Positions 1 through 8,846 of a DNA stretch of 64,000 bases are shown in pieces (positions within the stretch are counted from its first letter, which is position 1; the number at the start of each line of letters is the position of its first letter). The position numbers and the translations under genes are program-made. The DNA is from Rhodoblastus sp963804045. GTDB lineage: Bacteria > Pseudomonadota > Alphaproteobacteria > Rhizobiales > Beijerinckiaceae. The notes under the pieces are model-generated. The model worked only from the letters and a program-made list of their open reading frames with translations. It ran no database searches and had not been told where the DNA came from. The stretch is from positions 149,868 to 213,867 of the forward strand of contig CAWDOR010000033.1 in the NCBI GenBank assembly GCA_963804045.1. Direction: 5' to 3'.

Positions 1-1281
1 ACGCGGGTGGTGTCGGGGCAGTCGAGGTCCATGCGCATGTTCATCTTGACGCGGCCGACCGCCGAGAGGTCGTAGCGCTCGGAATCGAAGAACAGCGAAT
101 GGAACATGGCTTCCGCCGAGTTCGATGGTCGGCGGCTCGCCGGGACGCATGACGCGGTAGATGTCGAACAGGGCCTCTTCGCGCGCGCTGTTCTTGTCGA
201 CAGCCAGCGTGTTGCGGATGTAGGGGCCGATGTTGATATGGTCGATGTCGAGGATCGGCAGTTCGTCGAAGCCGATGGCGATCAGGCTCTCCAGCGACTT
301 GGCGGTGATCTCGTCGCCGGCTTCGGCGAAGATTTCGCCGGTTTCCGGGTTGAACAGATCCTCGGCGATGTACTGGGTGTAGAGATCCTCGTCCACGGCC
401 TTGATGAATTTCACGCCGCGCTCGGCGAGCGCGCGGGCGGCGCGGGCCGACAGCTTCTTGCCGGCTTCGATGACCACGTCGCCGGTGTCGGCGTCGACAA
501 TGTCGATGGCCGCCTTGACGCCCTTCAGGCGCTCGGCGTCGAAGGGCAGGCGCCAGCCGTCCTTCTCGCGCTTGTAGATCACCTTCTTGTAGAAGGACGA
601 CAGGATCTCCTCGCCGTCATAGCCCAGGGCGTAGAGCAGGGAGGTCGCGGGAATCTTGCGGCGGCGGTCGATGCGCGCATAGACGATGTCCTTGGCGTCG
701 AATTCGATGTCGAGCCAGGAGCCGCGATAGGGAATGATGCGCGCCGCGAACAGCAGCTTGCCGGAGCTGTGGCTCTTGCCCTTGTCGTGATCGAAGAACA
801 CGCCGGGCGAACGGTGCATCTGCGAGACGATGACGCGCTCGGTGCCATTGACGATGAAGGTGCCGTTCATGGTCATGAAGGGCATGTCGCCCATATAGAC
901 ATCCTGCTCCTTGATGTCCTTGACCGATTTGGCGCCGGTGTCCGGGTCCACATCGAACACGATCAGGCGCAGGGTCACCTTGAGCGGGGCGGCGAAGGTC
1001 ATGCCGCGCTGGCGGCATTCGTCCACGTCATATTTCGGGGCCTCGAATTCATATTTGACGAATTCGAGCAGGGCCGCGCCGGAAAAATCCGAAATCGGGA
1101 AGACCGATTTGAACACGGCCTGCAATCCCTCGTCGGCGCGCCCGCCCTTGGGCTCCTCCACCATGAGGAATTGATCGTAGGAAGCCTTCTGCACTTCGAT
1201 CAGATTGGGCATGACCGCGACTTCGCGGATATGACCGAAGAATTTGCGGACACGCTTCCGGCCGGTGAACGTTTGCGCCAT
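1..1281 (-). CDS. rpoB: RNA polymerase beta subunit, N-terminal part (runs off window; one apparent frameshift)
   Basis: This is the amino-terminal third of the beta subunit of RNA polymerase, which forms one jaw of the enzyme and contacts the RNA/DNA hybrid. Translation from the ATG at 1281 begins MAQTFTGRKRVRKFFG and follows the alphaproteobacterial RpoB pattern through the protrusion and lobe. The reading frame is continuous to about position 121. There GAGTTC (118-123, plus strand) adds one base, and the expected continuation (EAMFHSLFFDSERYDLS) lies in another frame down to position 1. Removing one T gives GAGTC and restores the protein. An essential gene cannot be broken, so a sequence error is likely. 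It lies 326 bases downstream of rplL in the usual rplJL-rpoBC order. Confidence 0.97.
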   Translation of the reverse strand, partial: MAQTFTGRKRVRKFFGHIREVAVMPNLIEVQKASYDQFLMVEEPKGGRADEGLQAVFKSVFPISDFSGAALLEFVKYEFEAPKYDVDECRQRGMTFAAPLKVTLRLIVFDVDPDTGAKSVKDIKEQDVYMGDMPFMTMNGTFIVNGTERVIVSQMHRSPGVFFDHDKGKSHSSGKLLFAARIIPYRGSWLDIEFDAKDIVYARIDRRRKIPATSLLYALGYDGEEILSSFYKKVIYKREKDGWRLPFDAERLKGVKAAIDIVDADTGDVVIEAGKKLSARAARALAERGVKFIKAVDEDLYTQYIAEDLFNPETGEIFAEAGDEITAKSLESLIAIGFDELPILDIDHINIGPYIRNTLAVDKNSAREEALFDIYRVMRPGEPPTIELGGSHVPFAVLRFRALRPLGGRPRQDEHAHGPRLPRHHPR

Positions 1282-1607
1282 GTCGCTCCTCGCACCTCAA
1301 ATTGCAGGCGGGTCCGAAAGTGGACCTGTCGCCTCCCGGACTTGCCGGGTCCGCGCGGCAAATCCCGCGCAAAATCCTGAAAGTTTTGCTTTATGCGAGG
1401 TCTTTCGCCTCGCATCCCGAAAAAAAGCCTCCGGGACGGCTTAAGCTGCCAGCGCTTCCGACGAAACGCTGGCAGCTTAAAAGTCAATTCTTGCGCGTGA
1501 TCTCGTCCAAAAACCGGCATCCACTTTTTGGCGTCACGCGCGGACGGCCCCGGGGAAAACCCCGGGACCGCCACGCAACAAGGGAGCGAAAAACTCCCGA
1601 ACGCGAA
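1282..1607 (-). promoter_or_regulatory. rplL-rpoB intergenic region with several hairpins
   Basis: This 326-base gap has no gene but is rich in inverted repeats. Read in the direction of the operon they are: a GC hairpin at 1545-1570 (7-bp CCCGGGG stem, AAAA loop, outer pairs), a palindromic repeat at 1493-1541 (listed separately), a perfect 14-bp stem at 1441-1454/1467-1480, and an 8-bp stem at 1393-1400/1408-1415. None has a clean U tract. In E. coli the same gap holds a partial terminator and an RNase III site that set the ratio of ribosomal protein to polymerase; a similar role here is inference. Confidence 0.6.
1493..1541. repeat. interspersed palindromic repeat, copy 1
   Basis: Outer arms GCGCGTGA (1493-1500) and TCACGCGC (1534-1541) and inner arms CCAAAAA (1507-1513) and TTTTTGG (1525-1531) form a palindrome. 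The 25-base core 1507-1531 matches the reverse complement of the core at 25882-25906 at about 20 positions. The stem difference is compensated (A-T pair here, G-C pair there). This identifies a dispersed family common in Rhizobiales genomes. Confidence 0.7.
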
Positions 1608-1985
<378 letters not shown>

Positions 1986-2046
1986 TGTTCAATTTCCGTT
2001 GATTTGAGTTTGGTTCGGTTTGTTTCAACAAGAAACGCCAGCCCGT

Positions 2047-2568
2047 TCAGGCCGCGGCGTCGTCCTTGGCGGCATAGGCCCCGACCACCCGCGCGAGTTT
2101 CGCGGCGGGAGCGGTCGTGAGCTGCGCCAGCTTGGTCGCCGGGGCCTGAAGAAGGCCGACCAGCTTGCCGCGCAGTTCGTCGAGGGACGGCAGGGTCGCA
2201 AGCGACTTGACGCCATCCGGGTTCAGGGCCGTGGTCCCCATGGCGCCGCCGAGGATGACGAACTTGTCGTGATCCTTGGCGAAAGCCGCAGCGACCTTGG
2301 GCGCCGCCACCGGATCGGCCGAATAGGCGATCAGGGTCGGGCCCTTGAGAAGGGCGCCGATGGAGGCGACGTCAGTGCCATCGAGGGCGATCTTGGCGAG
2401 GCGGTTCTTGGCGACCTGCACGCTCGCTCCAGCCGCACGCGCCTGCTTGCGCAGGTTCTGCATCTGGGCGACGGTCAGGCCGGAATATTTCGCCACCACG
2501 ACCACGCCCGTCTTCGCAAAGACGTCATGGAGCGTGGCGACGGCTTGTTTCTTTTCCGCTCTGTCCAC
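2047..2568 (-). CDS. rplJ: 50S ribosomal protein L10
   Basis: L10 forms the base of the L7/L12 stalk and, in many bacteria, represses its own operon by binding the leader RNA. I place the start at a GTG at 2568, giving 173 residues (VDRAEKKQAVATL...), because family members begin with this MDRA-type sequence and a GAGAG sits just upstream. In-frame ATGs further upstream would add 11-44 residues unlike L10. The stretch GVVVVAKYSGLTVAQM matches the conserved N-terminal core. rplL follows directly. Confidence 0.95.
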   Translation of the reverse strand: MDRAEKKQAVATLHDVFAKTGVVVVAKYSGLTVAQMQNLRKQARAAGASVQVAKNRLAKIALDGTDVASIGALLKGPTLIAYSADPVAAPKVAAAFAKDHDKFVILGGAMGTTALNPDGVKSLATLPSLDELRGKLVGLLQAPATKLAQLTTAPAAKLARVVGAYAAKDDAAA

Positions 2569-3152
2569 AGTGCTCTCACTTCGATTGGACGGAATTTTCA
2601 TTCCGCCGGTTGCCGACATGCCGCAAAAGCTCCGGTCAAGAAAACCGCATCTCTCGCGGCGCCGAAGCGCCTGTCCCCACTGGGCGGCGCCGGGGCGCAA
2701 CCTGTGGATCAGAGGGTTCGAACCAAACTCAGGCCGGAAGGTTTTGTCCTTCCGAAAAATCCGGTCTTTCCCCGTCTATGCTGGCCGTGGGGAGCACACT
2801 CCAAAGAGTGCGAACCCTCCCCAACGATTAAGCTTTCTCCAATTTGAGAAAGCGCCGGCAGTCTCGGACAGGACGAGGCCAAAGCCGCCGCGCTTACGGG
2901 AAGCGCGAAGTTTTTGGCCCATCCGCCGCCGAAATCACCCGAAGGCGCTCCCGGCGGAAGCTCTTAAAATTCCCGGCAATTCCAGGCAAAGAAAGCGACC
3001 AAAACCCTAGGCGCCGATCCGAACCCTTCGGTCCGGGGCGCTCCAAAGTTCTGTTCGCGGCGATCATCCGACCAAAGCGGAACTGCCCTTTGCGACTTGC
3101 GCGGGAAATACGGAGGTGAGTCCACCGCCGAAACTTGTCTTGTAAACATGTT
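2569..3152 (-). promoter_or_regulatory. long untranslated leader region of rplJL
   Basis: About 580 bases separate the rplA terminator from rplJ and no believable gene lies in them. The stretch holds two clear hairpins (2789-2822 and 2832-2853) and is long enough for a regulated leader. No convincing sigma-70 promoter could be pinned down by eye. A TTGACA on the minus strand at 3194-3199 has no partner -10 box at the right spacing. Confidence 0.5.
2789..2822 (-). promoter_or_regulatory. candidate L10-type leader hairpin upstream of rplJ
   Basis: In the mRNA sense this folds as an outer stem GGGGAG/CTCCCC, a four-base one-sided bulge (GGTT), an inner 7-bp stem (CGCACTC with GAGTGTG, one G-U) and a TTTG loop. 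L10 leaders of other bacteria also use a stem with an asymmetric bulge (kink-turn-like) that binds L10-L12. A second hairpin with 8-bp arms (2832-2839/2846-2853) stands just upstream in the transcript. Function is inferred from position and shape. Confidence 0.5.
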
Positions 3153-3180
3153 CGTTCCGCCTGCCAAGAGGGGCGGAACG
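3153..3180 (-). terminator. hairpin terminator after rplKA
   Basis: A perfect 9-bp inverted repeat, CGTTCCGCC (3153-3161) and GGCGGAACG (3172-3180), lies about 47 bases after the rplA stop. The U tract is weak, so it may be a processing or Rho-assisted site rather than a classical terminator. Confidence 0.6.
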
Positions 3181-3227
3181 ATATTTTGCAAATTGTCAAG
3201 CGCGTTTGCGCAAGAAAACCTGATGGC

Positions 3228-3926
3228 TCAGTGCTGAGCCAGGGCGATCGACTGCGGATCGACCTTCACGCCCGGACCCATGGTCGAGGACAGAGCGATG
3301 CGCTGCAGATAGGTGCCCTTGGCGCCGGTCGGCTTGGCCTTGACCACGGCGTCGACGAAAGCGGCGATATTTTCCGCCAGCTTGTCGTCGCCAAACGAGG
3401 CCTTGCCCACCGAACCCTGAACGATGCCGGCCTTTTCCACGCGGAACTCGACGGCGCCGCCCTTGGAGGCGGCGACAGCCGCCGCGACATCCATGGTCAC
3501 GGTTCCAACCTTCGGATTGGGCATCAGCCCGCGCGGGCCGAGAACCTTGCCGAGACGGCCGACCAGCGGCATCATGTCCGGGGTGGCGATGCAGCGATCG
3601 AAATCGATCGTGCCGCCCTGGACGATGGTCACCAGCTCCTCCGCGCCGACAACGTCGGCGCCGGCGGCCTTGGCTTCGTCGGCCTTGGCGCCGCGGGCGA
3701 ACACGGCGACGCGCAACACGCGGCCGGTGCCGTTGGGCAGGTTGACCACGCCGCGCACCATCTGGTCGGCGTGCTTGGGATCGACGCCGAGATTCAGCGC
3801 GATTTCGACGGTTTCGTCGAATTTGGCGGAGGCGCGCTCACGCACCAGCTTGATGGCGTCGGCGACGGGATAGAGCTTGGTGCGCTCCACGCCTTCGCGG
3901 GCCTTGACTATACGTTTACCGCTCAT
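3228..3926 (-). CDS. rplA: 50S ribosomal protein L1
   Basis: The protein has 232 residues, the usual length. L1 binds 23S rRNA at the mobile L1 stalk near the E site and in many bacteria represses translation of the rplKA mRNA. MSGKRIVKAREGVERTKLY at the start and the signature GPRGLMPNPKVGTVT in the middle are clear family marks. The gene begins 3 bases after the rplK stop, so the two are translationally coupled. Confidence 0.98.
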   Translation of the reverse strand: MSGKRIVKAREGVERTKLYPVADAIKLVRERASAKFDETVEIALNLGVDPKHADQMVRGVVNLPNGTGRVLRVAVFARGAKADEAKAAGADVVGAEELVTIVQGGTIDFDRCIATPDMMPLVGRLGKVLGPRGLMPNPKVGTVTMDVAAAVAASKGGAVEFRVEKAGIVQGSVGKASFGDDKLAENIAAFVDAVVKAKPTGAKGTYLQRIALSSTMGPGVKVDPQSIALAQH

Positions 3927-3929
3927 GGC

Positions 3930-4358
3930 TTACCCCACAACTTCCAGGCCGATGGACTTGGCGGAGCCCTCGATCATCGCCATGGCGGCTTCGATCGAAT
4001 GCGAGTTCAAATCCGCCGCTTTCTTTTCCGCGATTTCGCGGATCTGGTCGCGGGTCACCTTGCCGACGAAGCCGCGGCCGGTGGTCTTGGAGCCGGATTT
4101 GATGTTCGCCGCCTTCTTCAGGAAGAAAGTGACCGGCGGCTGCTTCATCTCGAAAGTGAAGCTGCGGTCGGCGTAAGCGGTGATGATGACGGGGATCGGC
4201 GTCCCCTTTTCCATCTGCGCGGTCTTGGCGTTGAACGCCTTGCAGAATTCCATGATGTTCAGGCCGCGCTGACCGAGCGCGGGACCGATCGGCGGCGACG
4301 GATTGGCCGCCCCGGCCGGAACCTGAAGCTTCACGTAGCCCGTGATCTTCTTCGCCAT
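3930..4358 (-). CDS. rplK: 50S ribosomal protein L11
   Basis: L11 binds the GTPase-associated centre of 23S rRNA and is needed for factor-dependent GTP hydrolysis and the stringent response. Starting at the ATG at 4358 gives 142 residues (MAKKITGYVKLQVPAG), the family length; an ATG 15 bases upstream adds five atypical residues. PPIGPALGQRGLNIMEFCK is the conserved N-terminal block. The genes that normally precede rplK (secE, nusG) are absent here. Confidence 0.98.
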   Translation of the reverse strand: MAKKITGYVKLQVPAGAANPSPPIGPALGQRGLNIMEFCKAFNAKTAQMEKGTPIPVIITAYADRSFTFEMKQPPVTFFLKKAANIKSGSKTTGRGFVGKVTRDQIREIAEKKAADLNSHSIEAAMAMIEGSAKSIGLEVVG

Positions 4359-4548
4359 AATGGCTGCTCCCAAAGGATTTTTTCGTTCCGTTATCCCCGA
4401 GGAGGTCCAAGGGAGACGCCAAAACGAAAATGCGCGGCGACCGTTTTTGACGGCCCGCGCGGGTTGCAGTTTGCGGTGCGGTTCTTCACCCGGTTGGCGA
4501 CCGGAGAACCTCCCGCATCTCTCGCCTTCGTTAAGAAGGTTCGCGGTG

Positions 4549-4575
4549 TCTATAGATGTTTGTCGCCGCTGTCCA
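4549..4575 (-). promoter_or_regulatory. candidate sigma-70 promoter for rplKA
   Basis: On the minus strand TGGACA (4570-4575) is followed after 15 bases by TATAGA (4549-4554). The spacing is short of the ideal 17, so this is a candidate only. It would give a leader of about 180 bases before rplK, containing a small CCTTC/GAAGG hairpin at 4525-4539. Confidence 0.4.
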
Positions 4576-4592
4576 CAGAAAATCCGAAATTA

Positions 4593-5000
4593 TCAGGCCG
4601 GAATGGACAAGGGCTGGCCTTTTTCGAGAACATAGGTCGAGACGATGCGGATTGGCTTGTCGCCGGCGGTCAGCCTGTGGATTTTCCGGGCGGGAACCTG
4701 GACCGTGTCGCCCGCCTCGATTTTTTGCGGCGCGCCGCCGTCAAGTTGAAAAATGCCGGCGCCTTCGGCGATATAGGCGGATTCGACGCTAGGATGAAAA
4801 TGGCGCGGCACGGCGAAGCCAGGGTCGATTTCCGCCTGGGCGATGACGATCTCGAAATCGGGCGTTGGCCCTTCCATGCGGTGCAGGATCTTGCGTCTGA
4901 TCCCGCTCGCCGCCGGCGGCGGTTCCGCTTGCGCGGACGAAGCGACAAAGCCGGTCAGGGCGCAGAGCGCGCATCCGGCGAAACCGCGGCGTGTGAGCAT
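4593..5000 (-). CDS. exported cupin-domain protein
   Basis: A 135-residue protein starting MLTRRGFAGCALCALTGF, with a twin-arginine-like N-terminus, a hydrophobic stretch and a plausible cleavage after SSAQA, so it is probably periplasmic. The rest is a single small cupin barrel: RHFHPSVESAYIAEG supplies the HxH...E metal-binding motif, and GDTVQVPARKIHRL supplies the second motif with its His. Such domains bind a metal and sense or transform small molecules; the substrate is unknown. It sits where secE-nusG would be expected upstream of rplK, on the same strand. Confidence 0.8.
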   Translation of the reverse strand: MLTRRGFAGCALCALTGFVASSAQAEPPPAASGIRRKILHRMEGPTPDFEIVIAQAEIDPGFAVPRHFHPSVESAYIAEGAGIFQLDGGAPQKIEAGDTVQVPARKIHRLTAGDKPIRIVSTYVLEKGQPLSIPA

Positions 5001-5380
5001 CTCCGCCTCCCCCTCGTCGCGCCGGCGCCGTCGACAATTCCCCCGTCGATCGCCGGCGTCCGGGCGTCGTCCGACGAAATATAGGCCGACTTGACCATTG
5101 AATGAAGAGGGGGCGATGAGGGGCTATTGACGAGGGTCCGCCTGCCGCTCCCAGCGCCCGCCGGACGGGGACAGCGCGAAATTTCCCCTTCGGGCGCGAC
5201 TGATGTTGCGGTACGGCTAGCGGTGTAAAATCCTGAGCGCAATCCACCATCGCGGCTTCGATGAGAAAGCCGGTCGCCATGATCCGGGAACAGACGTTTC
5301 GCCTGCGGCGCTTTTGTCGCGTTCCGCGCGTCCCCGCCGAACCTCTTCCCCAGGTTCGGCGAGGCGCGCGGAAAGCGGGA
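5001..5380. other. gene-free stretch with a strong hairpin at 5335-5361
   Basis: No credible gene is seen. A perfect 10-bp inverted repeat, CGCCGAACCT (5335-5344) and AGGTTCGGCG (5352-5361), lies 20 bases after the stop of the small gene at 5381-5659. It probably acts as its terminator, although no U run follows. Confidence 0.55.
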
Positions 5381-5659
5381 TCAATGCTTGTCGCGCAGCT
5401 TCAGCGCGGCCAGCGAGCCGCCGCCCTCGAAACATTCGCCGCCAGCGAGCTGCGCCCATTCGGTCAAGGCCGAGGCGAGCAATTCGGTGGCGTCGCGGCC
5501 ATTGAACTTGCGGCTCTTGGCCAGCATGCGCATCTGGAGGGCCAGATAATGGGCGTTGACCACCGTCTCCAACAGCGAGGCGCCGTCATCCTCGCGCTCC
5601 GCGCCGTCGATGTCCTTCATTTTGTTGATCCGACTCTGCGATACACTGCTAACCGACAT
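5381..5659 (-). CDS. small hypothetical protein
   Basis: A 92-residue soluble protein of unknown function. It has a consensus Shine-Dalgarno (GGAGG, six bases before the ATG at 5659), a polar N-terminus (MSVSSVSQSRINKMKD) and a predicted helical core (LLETVVNAHYLALQMRMLAKSR). There is no signal peptide or membrane segment. The ribosome-binding site and the hairpin after its stop support a real gene. I do not recognise a family. Confidence 0.65.
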   Translation of the reverse strand: MSVSSVSQSRINKMKDIDGAEREDDGASLLETVVNAHYLALQMRMLAKSRKFNGRDATELLASALTEWAQLAGGECFEGGGSLAALKLRDKH

Positions 5660-5822
5660 GTTCGACCTCCAGCAAAAATTGTCCGCATGCCCTAGCGCTA
5701 ACCTATGGCGGTTTCTGCGGAATAAATGTTAAGTTTCCACCAATTACGATTGCGTGCGTCGATTTTCAACTCCTTACATCCGCAAAATCAGCCCCGCCTT
5801 CCGCGATTGAGCCCTGCGCGTC

Positions 5823-6545
5823 ATGAATGATAAACCCATCGATATCGCTGAAATCGTTCGGTCGTGCCGGGTTTTCCGCCACCTCGGCGACGCCCAGGTG
5901 CGCGAATTCGCGGGCAAGGCGCGGATCGAACATTATCACGAACGCACGCTGCTGACCGAACGCGATGAAAAACCCGAATATCTGCGCTATATCGTCTCCG
6001 GCAGCGTCGATCTGGTGCTGTCCACCGCCGAAGGCAATTTCTCCTCTCTGCCCATGCTCTCGGGCAAATGGGCGACCTGGCTCGGCTGTTTCGGCGATGC
6101 GCCCTTGCTCCACGATCTCTGGACATCGGCCAACGCCACGCTGGTCGCTTTTCCCAGCCGCGACGTGCAGCGTCTCGTCGGAGCCGATCCCCAGGCCTTG
6201 CGCGAAGTCATCGAACATCTGGGTGAATGGACGCGCTTCCTCACCGGCTGGATTCTGTCCTTCGCCGCCTATGGCCCGGAAAAGCGCCTGGTCTATCTGC
6301 TGTTGCTGTCTTCGTCCGAGATCGTTGGCATCACCCAGGAAGGCAAGCCGGCGCCGCTCACCCAGACCCATATTTCGCAATTCGGCTTCGGCTCGCGCCA
6401 GCGCGTCAGCCGGCTGTTGCGCGGCCTCGCCGACCGCGGGCTGATCGAAATGAAATATGGCGGCGTGGTCATTCCCTCGCGCGCCCGGCTGGAAGCCTAT
6501 ATGGCCGAGGACAAGCCGCGCGGACGCAAAACGCCGCGCGGCTGA
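5823..6545 (+). CDS. Crp/Fnr-family transcription regulator
   Basis: A 240-residue regulator. An N-terminal cyclic-nucleotide-binding-type beta roll (about residues 15-125) is joined by a long dimerisation helix to a C-terminal winged helix-turn-helix (LTQTHISQFGFGSRQRVSRLL, near residues 180-205). No N-terminal cysteine cluster is visible, so it is not an Fe-S oxygen sensor of the Fnr type; the effector is unknown. It converges on the EF-G-like gene with an 10-base gap, so it does not share that promoter. Confidence 0.88.
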   Translation: MNDKPIDIAEIVRSCRVFRHLGDAQVREFAGKARIEHYHERTLLTERDEKPEYLRYIVSGSVDLVLSTAEGNFSSLPMLSGKWATWLGCFGDAPLLHDLWTSANATLVAFPSRDVQRLVGADPQALREVIEHLGEWTRFLTGWILSFAAYGPEKRLVYLLLLSSSEIVGITQEGKPAPLTQTHISQFGFGSRQRVSRLLRGLADRGLIEMKYGGVVIPSRARLEAYMAEDKPRGRKTPRG

Positions 6546-6555
6546 CGATCGTCGC

Positions 6556-8634
6556 TCAATGCGCCGGCGCTTTGCCGTTGGCGGTGGCGCGGTGGGCGAC
6601 AATGGCTTCGGCCGGCTTGCCGACGATTTCGGCCAGATGGTCGAATTTCTGAGTGAATGTGCCGACGCCAGCGGTGGCCGAGCGCAGCTCCACGATCAGC
6701 CCGTCCATTTCCGCCTCTGGAATCAGGGCGCGGAACAAGTCCCAGCCCTCCCAGTCCGGACGTCCGTCATAGCCGAGGATCTGGCCGCGCCGGCCGGAGA
6801 CAATGGCGGTAATTCGCGCCAGGCAATCGCTGGGCGTGGCGATCTCCACCGCGAGGATCGGCTCCAGCAGCACCGGACCGGCCTTGGCCAGCGCCTCGGC
6901 CACCCCCATCCGGGCGGCGGTGCGAAAAGCCATGTCGGAGGAATCGACGCTGTGATAGGAGCCGTCGGTCAGCGTCGCCGCCACATCCACCACGGGGAAG
7001 CCCAGCGGCCCGCGCTCCAGCGCGTCCCTGCAGCCCTCCTCGATGGCGCCGAAATAATTTCTCGGCACGGCGCCGCCATGGACCGTCTCCGTGAAAGCGA
7101 ACCCCTCGCCGCGCGCCAGGGGGCCGACGTCGAGCACGACATCGCCGAACTGGCCGTGGCCGCCCGATTGTTTCTTGTGGCGTCCGCGCACATTGACGGC
7201 GTGGCGAATGGTCTCGCGATAGCCGATCCCCGGCTTGCGGGTCTCGACGGTAACGCCAAACCGCGCCGAAAGCCGCTCCAGCGCCACACGGACATGCATC
7301 TCGCCCTGGCCGAGCAGCCGCATTTCGCCGGCCTCCTGATCCTGGACGAAGGTCAGCGACGGGTCTTCCTCGGACAATTTGGCCATGGCGGCGGCGAGCC
7401 GCACCTCGTCCTTGCGGTCCTTGACCTCAATGGCCAGGGCGTAGGTCGGTTGCGGCGGCGTGATCGACGGCGCGACCGGGGCGGGGATGGGCCCCTTGGC
7501 GTCGCCGAAACTCTCGCCGGCAGCGACATGGTCGAGCCGGCCGAAGGCGACGCAATCGCCTTCCTCGACCCTTGGCTGTTTCGAGCCGGCGAGGCCCATC
7601 AGCCGCGACAATCCCGCGATGCGGTCCTCGCCGCGCGCGCTTTTCACCAGCCCGCCATCGGCGAAAGCGCCGCGCAGCACCCGGGCGACGGTGAGCTTGC
7701 CGCCATGGGCGGTATGGATGGTCTTGAGCGCATGGGCGAGCGGCGCGCCTTCGTCGGCCACGCCCAGGCGGACGCGCAATTGTTGAACGCTTGGCGATTC
7801 ATGGCGCAGCGCCTTCAGCAGGCGGGTGACGCCATGGCCTTCCGCCGCCGAGCCGATCAGCACAGGGGCGACGAGGCCCTGGCGCAGGTCGCGGGTCAGG
7901 TCGTCGAAAATCTGGTCGCGCGGCGGCTCCATGTCCAGCAGCAGCTCCTCCATCAGCGCGTCGTCGTAATCGGCGAGCTTTTCCAGCATGGTGTAGCGGG
8001 CTTCCTTCTCGCTCGGCAATTCGCCGGCCGGCACGTCCACCACCACCGAAGGCGCGTGTTCGCGATAGACGAAGGCCCGCTCCAGCGCGAGATCGATGAA
8101 GCCGGTGACAATGCCGTTCTGCCAGATCGGAATCTGGCGCAGCAGCAGCGGCGTGCGCGAGGCCGGCTGCAACATGGCCAGGGTCTCGCGGATGCGCGCC
8201 GAGGCGGCGTCTATCTTGTTGAGGAACAGAATGCGCGGCACGCCCAGGTCTTCCAGCTCGCGCAGGATCAGCCGCAGCGCCGGAAGCTTGCGCTCGTCGG
8301 TCTCGCAGACCACCACCGCCGCGTCGCAGAGCGGCAGCACATTGCGCGCCTCATGGGCGAATTCGAGCGAGCCGGGGCAGTCGATGAACGTGTAGCGGTC
8401 GCCGAGATAGTCCACCGAGGCGATATTGGCCTCGACGCTGGCGGCGTGGGCGCGGGCCTCGGCGCTGGAATCGCCGACCGAGGAGCCGTCGCGCACCGAA
8501 CCCTGACGCGACAGCGCCCCGGAGCGGGTGAGAATGGATTCGAGCAGGCTTGTCTTGCCGCTCTGGAACGGGCCGACCAGCGCGATCAGGCGCGGACCCG
8601 CGACACGTCTTTCGCCAGGATGATTCTCGCTCAT
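6556..8634 (-). CDS. elongation factor G-like GTPase
   Basis: A 692-residue translational GTPase paralogous to EF-G but distinct from the fusA at 22.2 kb. The P-loop is GPFQSGKTSLL instead of the canonical AHIDAGKTT, the G3 motif reads DCPGSLEF instead of DTPGH, and G4 is NKID. The loss of His in DCPGS suggests altered GTP hydrolysis. Family members of this EF-G-like type have no firmly assigned cellular role. The start has a strong AAGGAG. It stands alone on the minus strand, divergent from the TauE gene. Confidence 0.88.
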   Translation of the reverse strand: MSENHPGERRVAGPRLIALVGPFQSGKTSLLESILTRSGALSRQGSVRDGSSVGDSSAEARAHAASVEANIASVDYLGDRYTFIDCPGSLEFAHEARNVLPLCDAAVVVCETDERKLPALRLILRELEDLGVPRILFLNKIDAASARIRETLAMLQPASRTPLLLRQIPIWQNGIVTGFIDLALERAFVYREHAPSVVVDVPAGELPSEKEARYTMLEKLADYDDALMEELLLDMEPPRDQIFDDLTRDLRQGLVAPVLIGSAAEGHGVTRLLKALRHESPSVQQLRVRLGVADEGAPLAHALKTIHTAHGGKLTVARVLRGAFADGGLVKSARGEDRIAGLSRLMGLAGSKQPRVEEGDCVAFGRLDHVAAGESFGDAKGPIPAPVAPSITPPQPTYALAIEVKDRKDEVRLAAAMAKLSEEDPSLTFVQDQEAGEMRLLGQGEMHVRVALERLSARFGVTVETRKPGIGYRETIRHAVNVRGRHKKQSGGHGQFGDVVLDVGPLARGEGFAFTETVHGGAVPRNYFGAIEEGCRDALERGPLGFPVVDVAATLTDGSYHSVDSSDMAFRTAARMGVAEALAKAGPVLLEPILAVEIATPSDCLARITAIVSGRRGQILGYDGRPDWEGWDLFRALIPEAEMDGLIVELRSATAGVGTFTQKFDHLAEIVGKPAEAIVAHRATANGKAPAH

Positions 8635-8846
8635 TTTCCGCTCCTTGCCAGGTTACCGGCCCGAATTCCGCCACGGGTCTGTCGTAAATATTTCACCTCC
8701 CGCGCCGCTTGCCAATGACGAAGATCATGGCCAAGCCAAGCTTCCGCTGGGTCGGCGACCATGCGGATCAAGGGCGCGGCAAAAATTTGACTATTTCACT
8801 AGACTAGATATATTCGCTTCTCGAAATCGTCGGGGTGGAGCGGGGC

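Noticed and set aside
3194..3199. TTGACA on the minus strand as an rplJ promoter
   Set aside because: No -10 box at 15-19 bases; it lies next to the rplA terminator stem.
3135..5084. 649-codon plus-strand open frame over rplA-rplK
   Set aside because: Antisense to well-recognised ribosomal genes.
6457..8718. 753-codon open frame antisense to the EF-G-like gene
   Set aside because: Antisense artefact; the minus-strand product has clear GTPase motifs.
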